Below, in pieces: positions 16,254 to 24,814 of a DNA stretch of 53,937 nucleotides. A program made the position numbers and the translations under genes. The DNA is from a virus, in IMG/VR virus record IMGVR_UViG_3300030012_001811, positions 1-53,937 of that record; one strand, given 5' to 3'. Position 1 is the stretch's first letter. Every line of letters starts with the position of its first letter. The notes under the pieces are model-generated. The model did not search any database. It saw only the letters and a list, made by a program, of their open reading frames with translations, and had not been told where the DNA came from.

Positions 16254-16877
16254 ATGAATTATACAGAACTCAAAGCAAACATCCAGAACTTTGTAGAAGA
16301 TGACAGCACAGAGTTGACTAACTCTATTGACGCAATAATATCACAAGCTGAAGAAATGATATTTCAAAGACTTCCAAGTCTACCTTGTTTTAGACAATCA
16401 ACAACAGGAACATTATCAATCGGCACTGCAGATTATACTGTTGCTAATGCAAGAATGATCAGACAAGTTTCTATTACATCAAGCAATGTTGTAAGTTTTT
16501 TAGACCATAGGGTAGATTCTTATTTAAGAGATTATCATCCAAATGCTACCACAACAGGAACTCCAAGAATGTATTCAACAAAAAACGCAGGAACATCAGG
16601 GACAGTTATAACTCTTGCACCAACACCAAGTGCAACTTTGTCATATCAAGTTGATTTTGCTGCTCCAGAAACAGGTTTGTCTGATTCAAATGCAAATAGC
16701 TGGATAGGTAATAATGCAGAGAATGTTTTACTTAAAGCAGCACTTTATGAAACTTCTACTTTCCTTAAAGCCTCAGAAACAGTAAGCTTGTACAAAGGAC
16801 AATTTGATGAGGCAATACAATTATTTCAACAAGAAATGGGTCGCAACTACTCAGCAGAATATAATGGAGGTATTTAA
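16254..16877 (+). CDS. Neck or tail adaptor protein candidate
   Basis: The 207-residue product has an N-terminal helix with DSIDA-like repeats (NSIDAIISQAEEMIFQRLPS), a beta-rich middle (TTGTLSIGTADYTVANARMI), and a C-terminal helical end (ASETVSLYKGQFDEAIQLFQ). This helix-sheet-helix plan is typical of head-to-tail connectors. It starts directly after the previous stop. I rate the class as likely, the specific homologue as unknown. Confidence 0.62.
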   Translation: MNYTELKANIQNFVEDDSTELTNSIDAIISQAEEMIFQRLPSLPCFRQSTTGTLSIGTADYTVANARMIRQVSITSSNVVSFLDHRVDSYLRDYHPNATTTGTPRMYSTKNAGTSGTVITLAPTPSATLSYQVDFAAPETGLSDSNANSWIGNNAENVLLKAALYETSTFLKASETVSLYKGQFDEAIQLFQQEMGRNYSAEYNGGI

Positions 16878-17321
16878 ATGGCTATAACACAAGCGATGTG
16901 CACATTGTTTAAAAAGGATCTGTTGCTTGGTGATCATCACCTTGACACAGATGATATAAGGATAGCACTGTACACAAGTTCAGCAAGTCTTGATGCAAGC
17001 ACTGATGCGTATACAACATCAAACGAAATAACTAATACATCAGGATCTGCTTATGTTGCTGCTGGTCAACAATTGACGAGTGTGACAGTAACAGAAAACA
17101 GCACAAGTGGTGTATTTGATGCAGCTGATCCAGAATGGACTTCAGCAACTTTCACTGCAAGAGGAGCTTTGATATATAATAAAACTCTATATGACAGTGA
17201 CAACAGTAGAGGTGCGATAGCAGTATTGGACTTCGGTGGTGACTTTACAGTTTCAGGAGGAACATTTAAAATAGTGTTCCCAGCAGCAACTGCAAGTAAT
17301 GCAATAGTGAGGATAGACTAA
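16878..17321 (+). CDS. Virion structural protein (beta-rich)
   Basis: The 147-residue product contains IRIALYTSSASLDAST and ends DFTVSGGTFKIVFPAATASNAI. This pattern is familiar from structural proteins of marine phages, which I recall as common but unassigned. It starts right after the previous stop with AATGGAGGTATTTAA as ribosome site. Its place between connector and fibres suggests a tail or baseplate-like role. Confidence 0.62.
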   Translation: MAITQAMCTLFKKDLLLGDHHLDTDDIRIALYTSSASLDASTDAYTTSNEITNTSGSAYVAAGQQLTSVTVTENSTSGVFDAADPEWTSATFTARGALIYNKTLYDSDNSRGAIAVLDFGGDFTVSGGTFKIVFPAATASNAIVRID

Positions 17322-18796
17322 TGACAAGCACATTTGTAAATGATCTCAGACTCAATGAGATGGGCACTGGTGATCAGTCAGGAACATGGGGTAACGTAAC
17401 AAACACAAACCTTGAGTTGATCGCTGAAGCTTTAGGTTTCGGGACTGAGGCAATAACAACAAATGCTGATACTCATACAACTACAATCGCTGATGGTGCG
17501 ACAGATCCAGGAAGAGCTATCTACATAAAATATACAGGAACTCTTGACTCTGCCTGCACAATAACAATAGCACCAAATACAATAAGTCGTTTGCATATAA
17601 TAGAAAATGCAACTTCTGGATCTCAAAATATAATAATAAGTCAGGGCAGTGGCTCAAGTGTGACGATAGGCAATGGTGCTGTTAAGGCAGTCTATTTAGA
17701 TGGTGCTGGTTCTGGAGCTGCAGTCAATGATGCCTTGGTTGATTTAGACTTAACAGGAACAACAACAGTTGCTGCTCTAACTGCAGGAACAGTAACTTCT
17801 TCTGGTGTTATAACAGGATCAACTCTTGAGGCAACAGGGGACACATCTGCTAGTGACAATTCTGCAATAGGTTACACTGCTGCCGAAGGAATTATAATAA
17901 CAGGACAAGGTTCGACAAATGATGTTACTATAAAGAATGATGCAGATACAGAAGTTTTAGGGATACCGACCGGAACAACCAATGTTAATATTGTTGGTGT
18001 TACGACCGCAGAAACTTTTGAACCTGATGGTGACACATCTGCAGGAGATGCTGCTGCAATAGGTTACACAGCAACAGAGGGTTTAATCCTTACAGGGCAA
18101 GGTAGCACTAATGACGTAACCATAAAGAATGATGCAGACACTGCCGTCATACAGATCCCAACTGGTGCAACAGGAGTCACCATGGCAGGAACTCTAGGAG
18201 TGACAGGCGCAGTTACAGCAAACGCTGGAGTTTTAGTTGACAATATAACTATAGATGGCACAGAGATTGATTTAAGCTCTGGTGATTTAACACTAGATGT
18301 GGCAGGAGACATTATTCTTGACGCTGATGGTGGTGATTTTAAATTTAAAGATGGTGGCACAGATGTTTTAAATATTGAAAACGATAGTGGCGATATAAAA
18401 ATCACAAGTCAAACAAATGATAAAGACTTGATTTTTAGAGGTGTTGATAATAGCTCTGCTATCACTGCACTTACACTTGATATGTCAGAAGCAGGAGCAG
18501 CAACATTTAACAATAACGTAACAGCGTTTTCTGACGTAAGACTGAAGTCTAATATAAATACGCTCGAGCATGGACTAGAAAAAATTAATAATCTCAGAGG
18601 TGTTACATATACTCGAGATGGCAGAGAGAACATTGGTGTGATAGCTCAAGAGATTGAAGAAGTCTTGCCTAATATCGTTTTGACTGCTGATGATGAGATG
18701 GGAACAAAGTCTGTTGATTATGGTAGGATAACAGCAGTTCTTATAGAAGCAGTCAAAGAACTTACAAAAAGAGTGGAAGAACTGGAGAATAAATAA
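17321..18796 (+). CDS. Tail fibre with C-terminal S74 intramolecular chaperone
   Basis: The 491-residue product has a short conserved N-terminus (LNEMGTGDQSGTWGNVTNT), a long Gly/Thr/Asp-rich beta region with two 64-residue repeats, and a C-terminal peptidase S74 domain starting at S404 with SDVRLKSNINTL and ending in a coiled coil (LIEAVKELTKRVEELE). S74 domains trimerise the fibre and then cut themselves off. The Ser of SDVRLK and the nearby Lys are the candidate catalytic pair. Role: receptor binding, inferred from domain and place. Confidence 0.82.
   Translation: MTSTFVNDLRLNEMGTGDQSGTWGNVTNTNLELIAEALGFGTEAITTNADTHTTTIADGATDPGRAIYIKYTGTLDSACTITIAPNTISRLHIIENATSGSQNIIISQGSGSSVTIGNGAVKAVYLDGAGSGAAVNDALVDLDLTGTTTVAALTAGTVTSSGVITGSTLEATGDTSASDNSAIGYTAAEGIIITGQGSTNDVTIKNDADTEVLGIPTGTTNVNIVGVTTAETFEPDGDTSAGDAAAIGYTATEGLILTGQGSTNDVTIKNDADTAVIQIPTGATGVTMAGTLGVTGAVTANAGVLVDNITIDGTEIDLSSGDLTLDVAGDIILDADGGDFKFKDGGTDVLNIENDSGDIKITSQTNDKDLIFRGVDNSSAITALTLDMSEAGAATFNNNVTAFSDVRLKSNINTLEHGLEKINNLRGVTYTRDGRENIGVIAQEIEEVLPNIVLTADDEMGTKSVDYGRITAVLIEAVKELTKRVEELENK
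17841..18222 (+). repeat. Two 192-base repeats within the fibre gene
   Basis: Blocks starting at 17841 and 18033 are offset by 192 bases (64 codons). Shared pieces encode IGYTAAEGIIITGQGSTNDV and IGYTATEGLILTGQGSTNDV plus TIKNDADT. They make a repeated beta-rich shaft. Confidence 0.75.
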
Positions 18797-19977
18797 TGGC
18801 ACTACCTACCTCTGGATCGTTAAGTCTTGATCAAATGCATGTTGAGGCAGGAGGTAACACTGGTACAACCTGTTCTATAAATGACGCTGACATCAGATCT
18901 ATGATTGATAAAGCTGATGGTGCACAAAGTTCGTTCAATGAATTTTATGGTGCATCAAGCTCAACTTATGTTGCAGCATCTGGTGGCACTACAACAACAT
19001 CTGGTAATTACAAATATCACTATTTTAATTCATCTGGAACTCTCACTTTTTCTAGTATTGGATCTGGTGGACCAAGTAATGTGGTTGATTACATTATTAT
19101 TGCTGGAGGTGGTAGTGGTGGCAAAGGCTATTGGAACTACAGCACACAATACATAATGTTTTCTGGTGGAGGTGGAGGTGCTGGTGGCTATAAAACTGGT
19201 ACATTTAATGCTGTTGCTCAAAGTTATACTATTACAGTCGGTGGAGGTGGTTCCAGCGTTAGTGCTGGTGCTTATACAAATATGACAAATGATGGTTCGG
19301 ACTCTTCTATATCTGGCGTTCATACATCATCTGGAGGAGGTGGTGGTGGCTATCTTCACTATTATTATTCAAACACATCTTACACACAACTTGGTGGTCA
19401 GGTAAAAGGCAGAAGTGGTGGCTCTGGTGGTGGAAATATGCTTATGTATTTTGGTAGTAACATAACTGAAGATGGTGTTTTAACTACTAATGCAAATATG
19501 AGTGTAGGAGGTTCTGGGGTTTCTGGTGAAGGAAATGCTGGTTCTCAAGGAGTAAGGACAGGTGGTTATAATGCTGGTCATGCTGGTTCTGGTGGTGGTA
19601 AAGGTGGTGTGCCTCCCTCAGCAACAGGTAACATGTATGCTCCTGACAGTTATTCTCAAACAACTTATAAACAAGATGGTGGTCCAGGATCCAATACTGG
19701 GGATGCAAACTACAACAGTGCTCAAAGAGGTGGAGGTGGAGGTGGTTCTATCTGGGCATGGTATGCTAACCAAAGCACTAGCTCTTATTCTGAAGGTGGT
19801 GCTGGAGGTGGTGGTCGTGGTGCAAAAAGTCGTAATGGACAAGGTGGTGGCAACTACACTAGTGCACAAAGTGGAACTGCAAATACTGGAGGAGGTGGTG
19901 GTGGAGGCATATACCAAAATGCTTCTGGTGCTGGTGGATCTGGAATTGTAATGATTAGATATCAATATCAAGGATAA
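18796..19977 (+). CDS. Glycine-rich tail fibre or adhesin
   Basis: The 393-residue product starts LPTSGSLSLDQMHVEAGG, with a segment SINDADIRSMIDKADGAQSS typical of fibres in marine phages. A glycine-rich domain follows with many Gly runs (about 90-390), including VDYIIIAGGGSGG and ending SGIVMIRYQYQG, close to known glycine-rich phage adhesin domains. It follows the S74 fibre in a TAATG overlap. The two fibres probably cooperate at the tail tip. Gly-rich loops are expected to vary fast. Confidence 0.75.
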   Translation: MALPTSGSLSLDQMHVEAGGNTGTTCSINDADIRSMIDKADGAQSSFNEFYGASSSTYVAASGGTTTTSGNYKYHYFNSSGTLTFSSIGSGGPSNVVDYIIIAGGGSGGKGYWNYSTQYIMFSGGGGGAGGYKTGTFNAVAQSYTITVGGGGSSVSAGAYTNMTNDGSDSSISGVHTSSGGGGGGYLHYYYSNTSYTQLGGQVKGRSGGSGGGNMLMYFGSNITEDGVLTTNANMSVGGSGVSGEGNAGSQGVRTGGYNAGHAGSGGGKGGVPPSATGNMYAPDSYSQTTYKQDGGPGSNTGDANYNSAQRGGGGGGSIWAWYANQSTSSYSEGGAGGGGRGAKSRNGQGGGNYTSAQSGTANTGGGGGGGIYQNASGAGGSGIVMIRYQYQG

Positions 19978-19982
19978 ATATT

Positions 19983-20429
19983 ATGGGACATTGGGCTGAG
20001 ATCGATGAAAATAATATTGTTAAAAGAGTTATTGTGATAAAAGAAGCTGAACTCGATACTGGTGCTTGGGGTGATAAATCTAAATGGATTAAGACCAGCT
20101 ATAACACCTCTGAAGGAAAGCATTATGTTCCAAAAGAACATCAAGATTGGTCAGAGGAAAGTCCTGATCAAAGCAAAGCATTGCGTTTCAGATTTGCTGG
20201 TATAGGTATGATGTATGATGCAGAGAATGATGTATTCAGAGAACCACAACCAGCTCCAAGTTGGACTCTTAATAAAACAACAATGAGACATGACCCACCA
20301 TTGCCTGAGCCTGACATAACAGAAGAGGACAGAGATGGTGGTTACATATATGTGTGGAATGAAGATCTTTATCAAAGTGATAATACAAAAGGTTGGGAAC
20401 GCAAACCATCACCAACTCGTGAGGAATAA
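19983..20429 (+). CDS. Fibre-associated or virion hypothetical protein
   Basis: The 148-residue product starts MGHWAEIDENNIVKRVIVIK and includes WIKTSYNTSEGKH and YDAENDVFREPQPAPSW. I recall this N-terminal pattern in structural or fibre-related proteins of marine cyanophages and pelagiphages. It stands directly after the glycine-rich fibre. No catalytic motif is visible. Confidence 0.6.
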   Translation: MGHWAEIDENNIVKRVIVIKEAELDTGAWGDKSKWIKTSYNTSEGKHYVPKEHQDWSEESPDQSKALRFRFAGIGMMYDAENDVFREPQPAPSWTLNKTTMRHDPPLPEPDITEEDRDGGYIYVWNEDLYQSDNTKGWERKPSPTREE

Positions 20430-21121
20430 TGATATTCAGCAACTTCAAAACATCTAGTGTCAAATATATAATTAATGAGTTTGATTGTCCTAAAGGCATT
20501 GTTCCTAATATAGAAAAATATTCTAATATTATACATCACACTAAGTGCCCAGCAGTAGCAATGGTTCATAGCAGATTATATTATGCAAACTCTTTTTTAG
20601 ACATTGATATTAATTTCGGTATGAAAGATGGTGAGCCACACTATAATTATACTTTTACTGAGGAACACCCCACAAGCCAGTTTATGCATGATCTAATTAA
20701 GAGTGTGATCCGTGTTCAAGCACTGCCTAATTCTAACTCTACTTTGCATTTACAAATTAATTCACCATACTCTTTTGTCACAGATACAAAAGATATAGAG
20801 CTTGTGTCTCTGCCAACTAACATAGAAACAGAAAACTGTGTTTATGTTCCTGGAGGGTTAAAACCTTACTACTGGATAAGAAACCTCAATGCTGCTTTTC
20901 TGCTAACTGATATGACAAAAATGGGTAAAGTTAAGTTGCGCATTGATAAACCGATGTGTTTATTTTATTTTAATAAGCCAGTTGACTTAAAACTCACAGA
21001 GCAAACTGAGAAAATTAAATCATACATCGCTGAAACTGCTGGTATTGTAAACTATCGCAGTAAAATAGAAAAGTATTACACAAATGTTATAAACAGAAGA
21101 CCAAGGAAACTATTGTCATGA
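20429..21121 (+). CDS. Hypothetical protein of unknown function
   Basis: This 230-residue, beta-rich product is not recognised. The middle has FVTDTKDIELVSLPTNIET and a WIRNLNAAFLL segment, and the C-terminus is basic (INRRPRKLLS). It starts in a TAATG overlap with the previous gene and overlaps the following membrane protein by 4 bases, linking it to the fibre and lysis block. No membrane segment or signal is seen. Confidence 0.6.
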   Translation: MIFSNFKTSSVKYIINEFDCPKGIVPNIEKYSNIIHHTKCPAVAMVHSRLYYANSFLDIDINFGMKDGEPHYNYTFTEEHPTSQFMHDLIKSVIRVQALPNSNSTLHLQINSPYSFVTDTKDIELVSLPTNIETENCVYVPGGLKPYYWIRNLNAAFLLTDMTKMGKVKLRIDKPMCLFYFNKPVDLKLTEQTEKIKSYIAETAGIVNYRSKIEKYYTNVINRRPRKLLS

Positions 21122-21456
21122 GTCAAAAAGTATTGGAGAAAGGATCTCCTCTAGCAGAAAAGCTTGATGCTAATGGTGATGGCATAATAACAGATAAAGA
21201 GCTTATGATGAAAGAAAGAATGGTTCGTTTAGAGAATCAAGATAAAAAAGAAGATCAACAAAGATACATGGTTTGGTTTTCAGCTCTTGCAGTTACAGCG
21301 TACATAATAGTTCTTATGACACCTATTGTTCCTCTTGAGAGACTTGATCATTTATCAAGTATCGGGAGCACATGGGTCATATCTAATATGGGAATAATCG
21401 GTGCATTTATAGCAAGTAATGCTTTTGTTAAGAAGAATGGAAATGGAGAGAAATGA
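21118..21456 (+). CDS. Membrane protein with an EF-hand-like loop, beside the holin
   Basis: The 112-residue product has a loop DANGDGIITDKEL at about residues 19-31, a textbook EF-hand calcium-binding loop, followed by a charged coil and two hydrophobic segments (about 57-75 and 83-103) consistent with membrane spans. It starts in an ATGA overlap before the holin gene. A calcium-linked role in lysis timing, or an accessory holin, is inference from context. A single EF-hand loop may be structural. Confidence 0.6.
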   Translation: MSQKVLEKGSPLAEKLDANGDGIITDKELMMKERMVRLENQDKKEDQQRYMVWFSALAVTAYIIVLMTPIVPLERLDHLSSIGSTWVISNMGIIGAFIASNAFVKKNGNGEK

Positions 21457-21854
21457 GCATATTACAAACTTTGGTAGGACCAGTTGCAGGTATACTCGAT
21501 AAATTTATTGAAGACAAAGATCAAAAGGCTAAGTTGGCACATGAGATTGCGACTATGGCAGAAAAGCATGCTCATGAGTCTGCGATGGCGCAAGTGGATG
21601 TCAACAAGTCGGAAGCACAACATAGGTCAATATTTGTTGCAGGGTGGCGTCCTTTTATCGGTTGGATCTGTGGCATTGCTCTGGCTTATCATTTCGTGGT
21701 ATCCCCAATCATATTATTCGTTGCTGGATGGGCAGGTGCAGAGTTGCCAGAACTCCCAGCCTTTGATATGGACTCCTTGATGACTGTGTTGTTAGGGATG
21801 TTAGGTTTAGGTGGTTTAAGAACATATGAGAAAACGAAAGGTCTAGCAAAATGA
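21453..21854 (+). CDS. Holin of the GTA three-transmembrane type
   Basis: The 133-residue product has an N-terminal helical part, then WRPFIGWICGIALAYHFVV, a hydrophobic span, a short loop with PELPAFDMDSLM, and a final span followed by LRTYEKTKGL. This is the pattern of the GTA holin with three transmembrane segments (Pfam GTA_holin_3TM). Holins make the inner-membrane lesion that lets endolysin reach the wall. It overlaps the endolysin gene by 4 bases. Confidence 0.8.
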   Translation: MSILQTLVGPVAGILDKFIEDKDQKAKLAHEIATMAEKHAHESAMAQVDVNKSEAQHRSIFVAGWRPFIGWICGIALAYHFVVSPIILFVAGWAGAELPELPAFDMDSLMTVLLGMLGLGGLRTYEKTKGLAK

Positions 21855-22360
21855 AAGAAAATTTTGATAAATCTCTAAAAATGATATTGCATCATGAAGG
21901 TGGCTATGTTAATCACCCCAGAGATCCTGGAGGAGAGACAAACCTTGGTGTCACAAAAAGAGTTTATAAAGAGTATGGTGGCTTAAAAGATATGAAAGAT
22001 TTGACTGTTGACGATGTTGCTCCTATATATGAAAATAATTATTGGAGAAGAGCAAAGTGTGATCACCTCCCATCTGGTTTGGATCTAGCTGTTTTTGATT
22101 GGTCTGTTAACAGTGGTGTTGGTAGAGCTGTTAAAAAGCTACAAACAATGATAGGAACAGAAGCAGATGGTGGCATTGGTCCAAACACTCTTAAAACATT
22201 AGAGGAATATATAGAACATCATGGTCTGGATAAAACTTTGAGAAATTATAAATCAGTTAGGCAAAAGTTTTATGAGTCCTTGTCAACATTTGATACATTT
22301 GGCAAAGGTTGGACAAAAAGAAATGACATGACATTACAGGTGTGCTTGGAGATGATTTAA
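21851..22360 (+). CDS. Endolysin, GH108-type N-acetylmuramidase
   Basis: The 169-residue product begins with the family signature HHEGGYVNHPRDPGGETNLG. E16 is the expected catalytic acid. A second feature of the family, the C-terminal peptidoglycan-binding part (KKLQTMIGTEADGGIGPNTL), is present near residues 95-115. It cuts the glycan chain of peptidoglycan after holin action. No signal peptide or membrane anchor is seen, so release by the holin is expected. Coupled to the holin gene. Confidence 0.88.
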   Translation: MKENFDKSLKMILHHEGGYVNHPRDPGGETNLGVTKRVYKEYGGLKDMKDLTVDDVAPIYENNYWRRAKCDHLPSGLDLAVFDWSVNSGVGRAVKKLQTMIGTEADGGIGPNTLKTLEEYIEHHGLDKTLRNYKSVRQKFYESLSTFDTFGKGWTKRNDMTLQVCLEMI

Positions 22361-24267
22361 TGCCTTTACAGTTGTTAAAATATAATCCTGGAATTGTAAA
22401 AGACATAACAGAATATGCTGCTGGAAAGAATGGACCATTTTATGTTGATGGCGATCTTGTAAGGTTTAAAAATGGTTATCCGCAAAAGTTTGGTGGTTGG
22501 CAAAAAGATGTTTTGACAGAGCTTGATGCTGCTGGTGCAACTACAACAACACCAACATCTCTTCAAGGAGTTCCAAGGAAAGTTGTGAACTGGAGAGCTG
22601 TCGCAGATGGTGAAGACAGACTTGCAGTCGGGACACATACACATCTTTATATAGTTAAAAATAACAGCGTTTATGATATAACTCCTTTGAGGAAGACTTC
22701 AACAAATCTTTCAAATCCTCTTGCAACAACTAATGGTAGTGCAACAATAACAATAACAGATAACAGTCATGGTGCTCAGGTCGGTGATTATGTTGTTATA
22801 GAGGAGGCAACAGCGACAGGTGGCATAACTGCTGACACACTTAACAGGAAAGCTGGGTATGAGGTTGAGACAGTCACAACAAATACATTTACAATAACTG
22901 CTCCATCAAATGCTAGTTCAACAGTTTCTTCTGGTGGTGGCACTGCACTTGATATAAAATATCTGATTGGCATTGATGCAGGTTTAGGAAAGCAAAGTTC
23001 TGACCCAGCACTGGGTTGGGGTGTAGGTGGTTGGGGTGAGGGAACTTGGAACACTCCTAGGAGTCAAGCTGGATCTGATGTAAGATTCGATAACTCCTCT
23101 TGGACTCTTAATCTTTGGGGTGAGGATCTTATTGCTGGCGTAAGGAATGGTGCAATATATTATTATGATACATCTGCAGGTGAATCAAATAGAGCTGTTC
23201 TTTTGTCAGGAATCAGTGGTGCTAACAGTGTCCCTAGCATTGCAAGAGTAACAGCTATATCTTTTCCTGACAGACATTTTATTGCTGCTGGCTGTCAAGA
23301 GTTCGGTGGCTCTGGTAATGTTGATGAGATGTTAATTCGTTTTTCTGATCAAGAAGACTTCGCAAACTTCAGACCAACTGCCACAAACACCGCAGGTGAT
23401 CAAAGATTACAGCTTGGAACAAAAATAATATCCATGATAAGTGCTAGAGAAGAGATGATCATATCGACTGACGAAGCAATTTATGGCATGACTTTTGTTG
23501 GTCCACCCTTCACTTTCCAGTTTAGATTGCTAGCAACTGATGCAGGTGCTGGTGGCTTAAACACTATGGTTCAAGTCGATGGTGATGTTTATTGGATGGG
23601 CAAGAGACAGTTTTACTTTTATGATGGTGTTGTTAAAGAACTTCCTTGCCCAGTACAACATTTTGTTTTTGATAGAATGCAAAGGAACTTTATTGACAAA
23701 GTTACTGCTGGTCATAACAAGAAATTTAAAGAGGTCATATGGTTCTATGTATCAGATCAAAACTCTGCAGGAGTCACAAACCCTGAGAATGATTCTTATG
23801 TCATTTATAACTATGGGGAAAACAACTGGTCAATAGGAACTCTTGACAGGTCAAGTTGGAATGATGCATTTGGATTCAGGCAAGTTCCCTTTGCGTTTGA
23901 TGCTAATGGCTTTCTTTATGATCATGAAACTGGAACATCTGATGATGGATCTGCTATGAACTGTCACATCGAAACTGCTCCAAGAGAAATAAGTCAAGAT
24001 GGGAATGAAATGTATATGATTGACAGGATAATCCCTGACACAACAATGACTTCTGATACAACACTGGCTGTCTCTTTGAATACAAGAAAGCACCCTCAGG
24101 GAACAGAAACAACAAAAGGTGCTTTTAACATAACATCGTCAACTGATAAGATAAGTGTTAGAGCAAAAGGCAGACAAGTGAGCATGAAGTTCTCAAGCTC
24201 TGGAACAACAGATGATTGGACTCTCGGTGATTTCAGAGTTAATGTAAGAAAGGATGGATTGAGATGA
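22360..24267 (+). CDS. P22 gp10-like tail stabilisation protein
   Basis: The start at 22360 (TAATG overlap with the endolysin stop) is preferred over a GTG at 22342. The 635-residue product begins LQLLKYNPGIVKDITEYAA and has GPFYVDGDLVRFKNGYPQKF, a signature of packaged DNA stabilisation proteins of the gp10 kind. A repeated beta-rich body follows, with WGVGGWGEGTWN and several propeller-like blade motifs. The protein plugs the head-tail channel and holds the tail needle or fibres. It is the strongest evidence for a short-tailed, P22-type virion. Confidence 0.85.
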   Translation: MPLQLLKYNPGIVKDITEYAAGKNGPFYVDGDLVRFKNGYPQKFGGWQKDVLTELDAAGATTTTPTSLQGVPRKVVNWRAVADGEDRLAVGTHTHLYIVKNNSVYDITPLRKTSTNLSNPLATTNGSATITITDNSHGAQVGDYVVIEEATATGGITADTLNRKAGYEVETVTTNTFTITAPSNASSTVSSGGGTALDIKYLIGIDAGLGKQSSDPALGWGVGGWGEGTWNTPRSQAGSDVRFDNSSWTLNLWGEDLIAGVRNGAIYYYDTSAGESNRAVLLSGISGANSVPSIARVTAISFPDRHFIAAGCQEFGGSGNVDEMLIRFSDQEDFANFRPTATNTAGDQRLQLGTKIISMISAREEMIISTDEAIYGMTFVGPPFTFQFRLLATDAGAGGLNTMVQVDGDVYWMGKRQFYFYDGVVKELPCPVQHFVFDRMQRNFIDKVTAGHNKKFKEVIWFYVSDQNSAGVTNPENDSYVIYNYGENNWSIGTLDRSSWNDAFGFRQVPFAFDANGFLYDHETGTSDDGSAMNCHIETAPREISQDGNEMYMIDRIIPDTTMTSDTTLAVSLNTRKHPQGTETTKGAFNITSSTDKISVRAKGRQVSMKFSSSGTTDDWTLGDFRVNVRKDGLR

Positions 24268-24443
24268 GTGCACCAACAGTCAATGTAAGATTGCCATCAC
24301 CACCACCACAATACAATCAAGGTCAAATGACAAGGTTGACTAACACACTAGAAATTATACAACAAAACAATGTTTTTGCTCAAACGACAGGACAAGAAAA
24401 ATCTGTTGAGATAGCAGAACAAACAACTTGGTTTCTCGGTTAA
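24264..24443 (+). CDS. Small hypothetical tail-region protein
   Basis: The 59-residue product starts in an ATGA overlap with gp10 and ends in a TAATG overlap with the next gene. It is Gln/Thr/Pro-rich with LPSPPPQYNQGQ near its start and a helical middle (TRLTNTLEIIQQNNVF). The double coupling makes a real gene likely. Function is unknown. Confidence 0.6.
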   Translation: MSAPTVNVRLPSPPPQYNQGQMTRLTNTLEIIQQNNVFAQTTGQEKSVEIAEQTTWFLG

Positions 24444-24772
24444 TGGCTAATAATTTTAAAAATGCTAAAAAAGATCTAACATCAACAGATGTTACAACCC
24501 TTTACACTGCACCTGTTGCAACAACTGCTGTATTTAAGTCAATACTTGTATCAGAAGACTCAGGCAATGCAGACACAATAACAGTGACATTAACTGATGC
24601 AGAATCAAGTCCAGCAACATTCAGTTTATTTAAAACAAAAGCTATAAGTGCAAACGCAACTGTTGAATTATTAACAGCACCGATAGTTGTGCAAGAAAGC
24701 GAAATATTAAAAGTTCAAGCAGCAACAGCAGACAGACTACATGTCATTGCCAGTTTTTTAGAGATTAGTTGA
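24443..24772 (+). CDS. Virion protein candidate (beta-rich)
   Basis: The start at 24443 is preferred over 24428 because it is in the TAATG overlap. The 109-residue product has DLTSTDVTTLYTAPVATTAV and alternating hydrophobic strands with LTDAESSPATFSL. Strand-rich proteins of this shape are common in tail tips and head fibres. No family is assigned. It lies between the gp10-like gene and the ejection-protein block. Confidence 0.6.
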   Translation: MANNFKNAKKDLTSTDVTTLYTAPVATTAVFKSILVSEDSGNADTITVTLTDAESSPATFSLFKTKAISANATVELLTAPIVVQESEILKVQAATADRLHVIASFLEIS

Positions 24773-24814
24773 TTATTTGTTGGATAGAGAGTAAGGTCAA
24801 ATAAAGGAGTTAAC

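Noticed and set aside
19030-19323. Minus-strand frames opposite the glycine-rich fibre
   Set aside because: They are shadows of the Gly-rich codons (runs of Thr, Ser and Ile) without ribosome sites or neighbours in the same direction.
22342-24267. GTG start for the gp10-like protein
   Set aside because: The ATG at 22360 in a TAATG overlap is typical of this genome, and the protein begins with the family pattern there.
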